DNA of 64,000 nucleotides from Anticarsia gemmatalis (Eukaryota > Arthropoda > Insecta > Lepidoptera > Erebidae): NCBI RefSeq assembly GCF_050436995.1, contig NC_134756.1, forward strand, positions 6,324,001 through 6,388,000. Direction: 5' to 3'. Positions 26,798 to 36,658 of the stretch are shown here, piece after piece. Numbering within the stretch: position 1 is the stretch's first letter; each line of letters opens with the position of its first letter. Both the position numbers and the translations under genes were made by a program. Under the pieces are notes generated by a model. That model was not told the origin of the DNA. It worked only from the letters and a program-made list of their open reading frames with translations, and did no database searches.

Positions 26798-27230
26798 AAA
26801 AAATAAAATAAAATAAAATAAAATAAAATAAAATAAAATAAAATAAAATAAAATAAAATAAAATAAAATAAAATAAAATAAAATAAAATAAAATAAAATA
26901 AAATAAAATAAAATAAAATAAAATAAAATAAAATAAAATAAAATAAAATAAAATAAAATAAAATAAAATAAAATAAAATAAAATAAAATAAAATAAAATA
27001 AAATAAAATAGAATAGAATAGAATAGAATAGAATAAAATAAAATAAAATAAAATAAAATAAAATAAAATAAAATAAAATAAAATAAAATAAAATAAAATA
27101 AAATAAAATAAAATAAAATAAAATAAAATAAAATAAAATAAAATAAAATAAAATAAAATAAAATAAAATAAAATAAAATAAAATAAAATAAAATAAAATA
27201 AAATAAAATAAAATAAAATAAAATAAAAAA
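26798..27230. repeat. (AAAAT)n array with an internal GAATA block
   Basis: About 430 bp of pentanucleotide repeat, around 86 units. It is almost perfect except for five consecutive GAATA units at 27011-27035. The 165-codon open frame on its minus strand is a low-complexity by-product (FILFY repeat), not a gene. The array lies inside the TIR element and may have grown from the A-rich tail of a nested retroposon. Confidence 0.97.
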
Positions 27231-27904
27231 GATTTTCAAACTATTTTAATATTCAACGACTGACCCCTAAAAGTACGAGTAAAATGCTGGTGTGCGACCA
27301 AAACAGTCATATTGAAGCACTCCTATGCCACAACTGCAAAACCTTGAGGTCTACAACAGCAAACACTAGAGCCTTTGTACAGCTTAAGGCGCTAGAGCAG
27401 ATGTAACCAACTCTGAGAGCTGCTTGATCGAGACGCCATTATAGCATTTGGTAAACATATTTTTTGAGGTTATTACGATCTTTTGAAGATCATATAAATC
27501 TATAGCCTGGTAACGTTAACATAATTAAAATCATTTTTTATTACCTATAACCCTAATTAAACTATCTGTAACCCTCAAAGTCTTATTTATGTTCAAAATA
27601 CAATTTCCAAATCCACATATCTATATAATTTTTGCACTTAAAACTGAATATTTTGAGGGCGCATGAAAATATTGACGATAATATACATATATATTGACAG
27701 CAAACTTGAACTCGCACTTTCATATCACGTACACAAAGAAATAAAAGCGATAGACTACTTGTTATTTTAATAATCCAATCCGTAAAAATAAAATGTCTCC
27801 TCATTTGTCACTGGTGATTCATTTTAAAAAAATATATTTAGTTTACACCATAATAAACCGACTATATTACTAATTTAGAGCGTTAGCATTTATAACCGTT
27901 ACAC

Positions 27905-28067
27905 AGTAGCGCTAAAATAAGGTAAAGGTGGTATAATCGCGCTGCAAGAGCTTTTTCGAACGCTCGTGGCGCTAACCACCTCTGTACAACAGCTGGTAAG
28001 CGCCACGAAGCTGCGAAAAAGCTCTTGTAGCGCGATTATACCACCTTCATCTTATTTTAGCGCTCCT
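27905..28067. repeat. Long near-perfect hairpin with 73-bp arms
   Basis: Arms 27905-27977 and 27995-28067 are complementary with only a few mismatches by hand alignment and enclose a 17-nt loop. Arm landmarks are GTGGTATAATCGCGCT and GAGCTTTTTCG. The outer ends read AGCGCTAAAATAAG and its near complement. It sits about 220 bp from the right end of the TIR element. It could be a nested foldback MITE or a subterminal hairpin of the host element. Transcription would give an RNA hairpin long enough for Dicer. Confidence 0.92.
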
Positions 28068-28382
28068 GTATTACTACTATACTACGTACTATTATAATTA
28101 CTATTTACGACCACTGTAGATCCAATGTCGAGCTATAAGCTGGACAGTATGGGCCTATTTGACGCTACAAGAGATCTGTAGCCGCTTATAGAACCACTAT
28201 ACTTCTTACTAAGGAGCCTAAGGCGTTATAAAAATCCTTTAACCGGCCATTGTACAGCTTGTTATAGCGCTTGTGTGCTAGTTGGGTTCAAACATATAAT
28301 ATGTATTTTATGCAGTGATTTCAAACTGTTCTTGAAGATACGCAAAGTCCCTAAGAACCAGCCCTTGACCAGGATATTTGAC

Positions 28383-28676
28383 TGCCTCCGTGGCGCAGTA
28401 GCTTAGGTCGCAACGCCAATACCATTGAGCCGGGTCGTGGGTTCGATTCCCACACGGAGCAATTATTTGTGTGATCCACAAATAATTGTTTCGGGTCTGG
28501 TTGTGCTTGTCCGTTGTTTGTATGTTTGTAAAAGTCCCCGCGGACACAAGAGAAATTCTTAGTGCGGGTTTTGTCTTTTTCGTAAAGAAAAAAAGGACAG
28601 TGTACTCGTGGCCAGACCGTTCCCTTATTTCGGGAGGAGACTCAGAAGTTGGACAGTAATGAGTTAAATTGATTTA
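28383..28676 (+). mobile_element. tRNA-derived SINE, HaSE-like
   Basis: The head resembles a tRNA gene. It has paired acceptor-stem strands CTCCGT/ACGGAG, an A-box-like TGGCGCAGTA (28391-28400) and a B box GGTTCGATTCC (28440-28450) in a T-arm with stem GTGGG/CCCAC. These are RNA polymerase III promoter elements. A palindrome, CAATTATTTGTG and complement, follows at 28460-28488. A 3' module ends GGACAGTAATGAGTTAAATT. The head and palindrome match my memory of noctuid HaSE-type SINEs; the family name is from memory. No clear target duplication is visible. A cellular tRNA gene is excluded by the degenerate D and anticodon regions. Confidence 0.85.
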
Positions 28677-31013
28677 AAGATACTATACACCTAACGGTGG
28701 GTTAGAATATATTATCTTAATTTATAATTTCCGCAGTACGATGCTGTTCTCATGACGTCACAAATCGTTAAACCGTCACCAACTGGTCGAGCGAGGAACG
28801 CCAGCGGCAAAACGGTGTCTTTAGCGAAACATTATGCACGCGTCTTGAACGGCATAAATTAAGCAAAGTTATTATGATTAAACTTCTACAACAAAACAAG
28901 TATCATATTATATATGGAGTCATATATTTTACAGCCTACTTATCAATGTACTACATGTTTCTAAAAGTGCAAGACTTTTGCAGTGTAATTAAAATTTCCT
29001 TAATCATAGCATATCGATTATCGGTAGTAGTTAGCAATTAAATACGCGCAAGGGATCAATTTCCATTCATTTTGATGTAACCATACACTTCTATTCGACC
29101 GAAACATTCAGGGTACCACAATAGGTTCATAAAATGACTATGAAAAGGCAGTAAGGGTCCCTTGTACCTATACTGCTAGATATAGCGTGCGCACTTCACA
29201 GTAAACGCAAGTTGCCCTGAAGTTATTAGCAGTACCTAACCATTTACATAGTAATCCTTACGATAAGTCTGCCTCGCTTACAGAAACTTTACGACTTAAG
29301 TACTTCCAGCCTACACTAATTTTCTTACTAGCTTCACGGGGAAAAATCATGTCGTAACATAAACTTTCCCGGAATTGTATTCGTGAAATTACCTCTTTTT
29401 ACGGAAGCTTTGAATAGAGTTTTAACTGCTATTTTAATGGTCGGTATAATTTTAGAACGAAATTCAAAATCTCTTGTTTCATTAGTATCCGGAAAGCCTT
29501 ACCAAATTACCTATAATTTTTTAACGTGCATAATTTTAAAGGTAAGAGTACAATTTTTCTCTAAGTATCCAAATTTAAATTAGGATATCATAGACATGTA
29601 CAGAAAGTAGGACAGTCGATATCAAAGTTTCCGTTGCTCGCTTCATCATGCCATACAAAGTTTTACTAGTATTACAACATGTTAATACTCTCCTACAGAA
29701 TACACTTTTTTTAATGGTCGCAGAATTATAAAGAGTCTAATGTAAAGTCTGGATTTATCCAGATTTCCGATAAAAACCCTACAAACATTTACATTTTAAA
29801 AATCCAATTTTCCTAACATAAAAGTTGGTAAAGAAAGCACTTAAATACGATATCCGTCGGGATATAACATCGTTTTCGTTACACTGAACAATTCATACAT
29901 GTGTGTTGTTTGAGGCCACTCATAATATTTGTTGAGGGAAAGTCACTTGACTGGAATTAATACTCTTTTGTCCGTATTTCTGTGTCGCTATTATTTGTAC
30001 AGGCTTTTTGAATATTGCGATGCTACGACAATGAGTAGTTTCTATTTATGAGTGGGATAAACTCGGCTATATTTTACCTGTCTGAATAATACGAGTTTTA
30101 TTTGATGTTTCTGCGTTGAATGGGCTTAAAATGCAAAATGAAACAAATGGATTAGTAGAATAGCTTTGAAAACTATTTATTATTGGTCTTACCGGCTTCT
30201 TATATAATTCTGAGATAACGGATCGTTGGGTATAGAATCTGGTTCGTGAAAATAAAATTTCGTGAAATATTGAAGGTGTTTATTTATTCTATTTTGACAC
30301 AGAGTTAGCTGTAGGTATCGAATAAGAATGCCTTATGTTCTTGTACCATATTTTGACCGACATTTTATAACAGATAAAAAGGAACGAATTTAAAAAAGAA
30401 AGTTAATTGTTATTTAATCTGTTTTTACCACTTCTACGATTTGTGGGAAAAAACTGCTCTGCCTACATAATTTAAAACTAAAATCCTATTATATGAAATA
30501 TAACCATCTTATAGTCTCGATATAAAATAATAATACGAAAAGAAATATGAAAGGGCACTGGCTGGACATACCGACTTAACGCCGACAGTCGGACACGCGA
30601 TATGCGTGCAACGGCACTGTAAATCGCACGGTGTAATGTAATGAGGTGACGGTGAGACGCATCGTCCTAAGTCCTGCGGTGTATTCGCGCCCTTACTCAT
30701 TTTTATGCAACATCATTTGCAGCTGATAAATAAAGATGTGTATATTATTTTTATGTTTAATTGAAGCCGTTTGTTTTGAGTTAATTGAAAGTGTAGCAAT
30801 GAGATTGCCTTTTTTCGTTGTCAAAGGAATGTTATTTCAAAAATTGTGTTTGTTATTACAAAGTGTATTTTATTTTACAAGGTGTATTTCAAATAATACA
30901 TACACTTCCGTACATCATTGTTTCTAAACTAATTGTAAATCAAATCATTTACAATATACAATACATAAAGTCGATGTCCGTCACGCGTCGTAGTACCTAT
31001 TTCATCGTAGACC
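28677..31013. other. Gene-free AT-rich stretch
   Basis: No supported gene. A perfect CRE octamer lies at 28753-28760. The 30545-30700 block is GC-richer and open for 63 codons on the minus strand, with no domain that I recognise. The remainder is AT-rich unique-looking sequence. Confidence 0.5.
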
Positions 31014-31077
31014 GGTAACGTACCTACCCAGTATGCCGGCAGTATTACCACGTTGGATGGCAATGGTTATCCTTTGG
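31014..31077 (-). pseudogene. Non-LTR retrotransposon C-terminal coding fragment
   Basis: Read on the minus strand this short segment encodes ITIAIQRGNTAGILG. It is clearly related to the peptide encoded by the better-preserved fragment at 36579-36658 and to a C-terminal motif I associate with lepidopteran LINE ORFs. No 3' UTR or tail remains. It is an old, heavily truncated copy. Confidence 0.55.
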
Positions 31078-34000
31078 CCTAAGTAAAAGCCAGTACCCTC
31101 ACAAAAACATTTAATTCTGTTGAAATAACTTGTATAAGTTTACAGCTGGCTGGTTACAAGTTTATCAAATTTATTTTTTATTACTCAGGCAAGATAACAA
31201 AAAAAGCAAATAACCTTTCCCTATTTGCCTTTGTTCTAATTCATATGTAGGTAGTAAAGGTCAAATCCTCATTTTACACGAAAATCCTTTTATTTGTTCC
31301 GATTTTTTGTAACAAACATGGACCTTAATTCGTCATTGTCCAGTAGAACACTAAAATACTCTTTATTGTAAGTGACTTTTGCACTGAAATAAATTACGCA
31401 ATTACTTGAAATGCCCAAGCTTGGACTGATTAATATCTCTTTCGTAGGGTTTTCTCTTTAAGAGCCGGATATGTGACTTCTACGATAAGATATAAAAATA
31501 AGTTTCAGTCATATAAATGGTATAGATCGCCATAATATTCTAACTTACTTAAAAATTTTACAACGCTGGGTAATCCTTAACAAGTTATACTAAAGCCTTT
31601 CTCAAAAATCTATTTATCCATTGATAAATACTTCATGATTATTTGTTTAATAGATTTTGAGTTTATCACGAACAGCAAAACGGACACGGCAAGGGGATTT
31701 AATATACATAAACTATGTATATTGGCAATTGGTCAGAATAGTATTAATCAATGTCGTTCCACACAGTATCCACTTTCCTCAAAACAATGCCGCCTTACCA
31801 AAGACTTCACACCCACAAATAATAATGAAAATATAATGAGACGTTTTCTAAGTTCAATCACAATATTGCCTTCAGCGAAATAATTAACAATACTTTATTG
31901 AAATTCATTTGATTTATGCGCCGGCGGCGTTGCATGCAAGGTTCTTAATGAGACCGTGTCTTATACGCATGAGTTACCAGTGTGCACTTCGGACCGTTGA
32001 TTTCCAAGTCTACATACAGCTTTGTACACTAAGCATTCCGTATATTATGTGTGTAGTACTATGTGCCATTGGGGAGTAACTGAATATTATGTATAGCGAA
32101 CCAACGGATGCTTGCATAGTGGTTTGTAAATTAATTGCTGTTGCTTTGCTCCTCCGTGCATATAATGTTGGGATTCGATTGTGTTTATTCATGTTATGAT
32201 TAGTTAATTATACTCTGACTAATTAGATGTAACCTATGACCAATCTCAAATCATAAAAATATTTCAATAATTTAATGTTTAATTTTCCGATTTTCTTCCG
32301 CTACACTTTGTTGACCAAAGTTCTTTAACATTACTACTAGTACTACACCTTATGTAAAAAAAATATTTTGTATAAATATTGAAAATCATTCGAGAATGAT
32401 AACGGTTTACGTCATGATTCATGATAAAGGTATCTCGTTTAATTTCTTGTGAGTAACTGAGTACCTACGTCACGGTTGGGACCACACAACCGCCCTTATC
32501 CTTGCGTGTTATACCTACATACCTACATACCTATATACTTATAGTACAGTATCAGTTACGTGAGGTATCCTTATAGGACGATTATAATCAACAATTCATT
32601 CCGGAGGCACAGTCTCGGGCGACTGCTCTATACTAGTGATCCCGACATAAATCGTCCAAGTAAAGACAAATTACTCGACCTTTTTTCTCTTTTCGAATCC
32701 CGAAGGATAACGCACCAACAAATCCTTACGAACGTGCCTTTTAATGGAATCATTACACATTCCTATTCATCTTTACTCACTTATGTAAGCAACATACATA
32801 ATAAATAAGTTGAATAGTAAGTTAATCGTACACCCGGATGCAAAATGGCGTAAGTCAAAGAACTTGTTTCGGAGAATTGAATAATAATAACCAAGCTAAA
32901 GCTTTTTAACTCCTTAAATATGAATTGGAAGCGGTGCTTTCTCATAGGTACGTGCTAGAAGACACCTGAAAAGGTTTTGCGTGTTATCCAACCAAATGAC
33001 GTAAACGTTGTCATGTCTGATCGGAAAAAATCTACGTGCATGAAAAAACTATAAGTATTGTGCCTTATTAAAAGTATAATGTTTCGCAGGTACATTTATT
33101 AGGGCAGCTCTACTAAGAAAAGTCAAAAAACTTATTTTTGCCTTACCCCAGTTTGCTCTAGAGTCGCAAAATATGTGTCAGTAACTTTGCTCTATGATCT
33201 CCGACATTAATTAGGGGAGTTATAATTAGTGGTGAGCGACTACTTCAAACATTTGACATTTATCACATTGGGGTTTACGAGACGAACTACCCCTGACAAC
33301 AAGCAAGTTAGTGGGAACCTTCATGTTGTATGATGTTCGTTGGTCAGGTCAAAGGTCAATTTGTGTGTTATTTTCAATCATGGAAATTAAGTTGTTTGTG
33401 TGTTAATCTTTGATCTGTATCAAACTTGATTAAGAACTTTTTACCGTCCCGTTTAATTAGCCCCTTTTATAAATTTAATTTTAAATAGCATTTATTTCTT
33501 TTAAACATTGAAATCTATATACAATATACTCGAAACAAAAACTGGTCGGTTTTCGCAACATTCATATGGTGAAACAGAGAGCACTAATTGTCTTCATTAA
33601 AATACCTACATCCTTATTAATATTATCTTTATTGAAATCTCATTGTAGAAACTCGTTAACGACACATATATTTCGATCATCTTTAATATTTAAACATTAA
33701 TGTTTTCAACCAGCTGTCTCAATAAAACCTTTTAACTTTCAGCACGCATACCTATGACCGCTTGGAAATAAAAAAAATACAGAGTCGGTTATCAGGAGCA
33801 CTTATCACTTAATGTCATTACGTGCCTTTAATGGCAAGGTGTAAAACCAGTTAAAATGTCTGGTACAGGATTTGCTTAGTAAATTGCATCGCATCCATTG
33901 CACCCAGAGAGAGGCGTAAGTCAGCGAGCGCCCGGGGCAATGCAGTTATGACGTCATTAGCACGTTATGTGACGTCGTAACTCTGCAGCTATCTTCCGCC

Positions 34001-34250
34001 TGTCAGCAATTACCGCGATGGATGGAGCTACACGTGGTCCAAATGCACGATATTATTTTATTCCATAGTTTTGGCAGCCGGGCCGCTGTCATTTACTTAA
34101 GAGCCTCTATGAAATATTACGAGCTTGCAATATTTTGGACAAGGTTTTACCTTAAAACTAAATAAAATATTGTATTTCTTTGTAACTTTCTGCTGTACTG
34201 GCCAAGTTGGCTTCGAAATATTAGGGATAATGTTACATACATAAAGTAGA
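31078..34250. other. Gene-free AT-rich stretch with a short TACC/TACA array
   Basis: No supported gene. A short imperfect tetranucleotide array (TACCTACA units) lies at 32513-32540. GC-richer DNA at 33900-34030 includes a perfect CRE octamer at 33949-33956 and a one-mismatch copy at 33970-33977. Confidence 0.5.
33942..33986. promoter_or_regulatory. Imperfect dyad containing two CRE-like sites
   Basis: TGACGTCA at 33949-33956 and TGACGTCG at 33970-33977 form the cores of an imperfect inverted repeat bounded by GCAG and CTGC. Paired bZIP (CREB/ATF-type) sites are a possible reading. No TATA box or initiator at a sensible distance was seen. Confidence 0.3.
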
Positions 34251-34263
34251 TATTCAAGTGTAA

Positions 34264-34575
34264 AAAAGTAAATTTAACCCATTACTGTCCCACTGCTGGG
34301 CAAGGGTCTCCTCCCGTAATGAGGGAGGGGTTAGGCCTCGAGTCCACCACGCTGGCCAAGTGCGGGTTGGGGACTTTGCATGCCCTCAATAAATGTATTA
34401 AACAAATTTTAGGCATGCAAGGTTTCCTCACGATGTTTTCCTTCACCGTTGGAGCAAGTGATAATTATTTCTAATACACACATAACTTCGAAAAGTCATT
34501 GGTGTGTTGCCTCGGGTTCGAACCTGCGACCACTTGCGTGGGAGGTGTCAACTTATACCACTCGGCTATCACTGC
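34264..34575 (-). mobile_element. tRNA-derived SINE, young copy with target duplication
   Basis: A perfect 13-bp direct repeat, TATTCAAGTGTAA, flanks the element (34251-34263 and 34576-34588). On the minus strand it begins GCAGTGATAGCCGAGTGG, with an A-box-like TAGCCGAGTGG (34558-34568) and a palindromic B box GGTTCGAACC (34515-34524). It ends with a 3' module containing CCCAGCAGTGGGACAGTAAT and GGGTTAAATT. The intact boxes and exact duplication indicate a recent insertion by LINE machinery. A diverged copy of the same family lies at 20655-20940. Confidence 0.92.
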
Positions 34576-34588
34576 TATTCAAGTGTAA

Positions 34589-36438
34589 TTTAACAATATC
34601 CTATTTAAAGACTAATATTGTAGTAATGATCATCGTTTGTGTTGTAAAACTAAAAGAGTCAGAACGATACGTATCTAATTGCAGCCAACTACGTAAACCG
34701 TAGCGAAACAACAAGCACAAATAAAACACAGAAACAACTTACATTAGTTGTTCAAAAGGAATAAATTGAAACAAAAATCATCCGTATATTCAGGTGCATC
34801 CCAACTCGCAGACGTTAATGAGAATAGTTGGTACGGACAATGGATTCATAAATCGCGTGATGCTATCTACTTGTAAAACTGCTAAAATAGTACACTCGAT
34901 GTTCATTATGCGTATTTAGTACCATTGTAATGAATGTTCTACCAAATGGGGAACATATGAATATTACAATAAAGAATATCTGTTTAAGCTTTGTCTTGTT
35001 GTTAAACGGTGTTATTTAGAGGCCATGCCCATTTCTCAACGAAGGAGCTATCCATACAATAAGTAAAAGAATTGTAACTAGAGTCCTGGGGAGGAGGGAG
35101 GTGTATTTATTCGACTCGAAATAAAAAATGCTATGAGCAAGTTCTGATTTATGGATCTTGTTGAAATTTATCAATTTCAAATACAAAAAATAATAAGCAA
35201 ATGTCAACATCATATTCTTATTTGTAAACTGACAACACTGACTTATACAATCATTTTAAAAGCAAGGTCTATTTAAAGCTTATCTCTTTATTCAACGCAT
35301 ACTGTGCTAAGAGGCAGGTCAAGATACTTCCAAGTGTTGTAATTGTAAAGAACGAATATAAAGACTTTGGTTGAAACCTTAAATTTTGCATTTCATTTAG
35401 CACATCCACAACCTTATTTCCAACAGATCTATCTTAAACTATCCAAAAGTAATTACCATAAAACGAATCCAATGTATCAAACTACAATCAAGATAATCCG
35501 TAATTTCAAGAATCAATAGCAATTATCACTAATCACACGCATTAGCAATGAGTATTTCCATTCGTAGTAATAGTAATAATGCCAATATACATACAGAGCT
35601 GTTTATTCATTAATAGTAATAATATGCTTTCCTCACGTTGTGTTGTAATTTGTTGGCAATCTCGTAAAATATGCGTTAACAGCTTCCCGCTAAGAAGATG
35701 GAAATAATGTCATAGATATCTTGTAGTTTATTTTCATATGAATAAAAAATGGTTGTCTGTTTTAGTCAGTATAAAATACATAATTTAGCATAAAATTCGG
35801 GTAGTGTGCATTCGTTTTCCATCAAGGCAGGTTGTCTTGCTAACTGTTGAACGCTTAGGAAAAGCAGCAGATACTTTAAGGAGTGTGTATTAGAAATAAG
35901 AGCAGGAAAATAACATGAGCGAACTTTTCAGGCCTAAGTTTTACAATAAATATTAAGAAAGTCTTTAGAGTAAAACACTCACACTTCGGCGAAAGACCTA
36001 TGCCATGTCTAAAAACAAGAATAGGTTTAAAAAATATTAATATTTATTAGAATTCTCCTTTGAAGTAGATATTCAGCATTCATTTTTAATTCAAAAAAAG
36101 TAAAAATATAGTATGGAAATGGTTATAATTTTAAAGTTTGGTGTAAAACGTTGCATTTTGTTTGACCTATTACAAACATTTAATATGACGCTCTGATCCC
36201 GGTTATTTAATAACAAGTACTTTAGTAAATCAAAATTTGTTTCACAAAATGCTTGTAAATAGTGGATATTTTTGTTTGCCGAAATAAATACGGGTAGCAA
36301 TGAGAGAGGCGGCTTTTAAAACAGTATGACATTTATAAAATGGTATTCATTTATAAAATATTCTGTAAAATGTGTTTTTACCCAATTTACAGTCATAAAT
36401 TTCACTGAAGAGTTTAAGTAGTAGGTCGTTATTTTTAC
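34589..36438. other. Gene-free AT-rich stretch
   Basis: No supported gene, TIR pair or SINE recognised. Open frames do not exceed 84 codons. The 35350-35600 part is rich in short AT words only. Confidence 0.5.
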
Positions 36439-36658
36439 TTTTTTTTTTTTCGCTGTTCATATATTTATTATAGATAATTAACTAGAACTAAACATTAAAT
36501 TAATACATTAAATAATAATTTTATATGTACAAACGAAAAAAAAAAAAATAATAATAAAGGAACTAAACATAAATAAAATTAAAATAAGGCATCATAAAAT
36601 ATCTCCGCATCGCCGTCCCCGGGTAACGTGCCCAGAAGGCTGGCAGCATTACCACGTT
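36439..36658 (-). mobile_element. 5'-truncated non-LTR retrotransposon, 3' end
   Basis: On the minus strand the segment runs from coding sequence (RGNAASLLGTLPGDGDAEI, then FYDALF and a TAA stop at 36579-36581) into an AT-rich 3' UTR. An AATAAA signal near 36463-36468 and an A tail (plus-strand T run 36439-36450) follow. Only about 26 codons remain, so the copy is heavily 5'-truncated, as is usual for LINEs. The encoded peptide resembles the fragment at 31014-31077. It differs from the C terminus of the LINE at 43.4-48.3 kb, so it belongs to another family. I could not identify a target duplication. Confidence 0.75.

Larger units (their letters stand above)
26157..28286. mobile_element. Unclassified TIR DNA element, about 2.13 kb
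   Basis: The termini are an 18-bp perfect inverted repeat: CCCAACTAGCACACAAGC at 26157-26174 and its complement at 28269-28286. Just inside, both ends carry related AT-rich words (CTTATACAG, TATAAC, TTATAGCGC). The left 550 bp repeat variants of GCGCTATAA, TTATAGCGCTC and GCGTTATATCAGA, as expected of subterminal binding-site arrays. No transposase coding is visible, so it is non-autonomous or wholly decayed. The flanks (ACAACATT and TTCAAACA) do not form a clear target duplication, so the superfamily is undecided; piggyBac is disfavoured because TTAA is absent. An AAAAT array and a long hairpin sit inside. Confidence 0.7.

Noticed and set aside
26742..27239. 165-codon minus-strand open frame (FILFY repeat)
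   Set aside because: It is the direct translation of the AAAAT array, not a gene.
28383..28460. Cellular tRNA gene
   Set aside because: A and B boxes and stems are present, but the D and anticodon arms are degenerate and it continues into a SINE body.
28308..28547. 79-codon minus-strand open frame over the tRNA-like region
   Set aside because: It overlaps the SINE head on the opposite strand and is explained by it.
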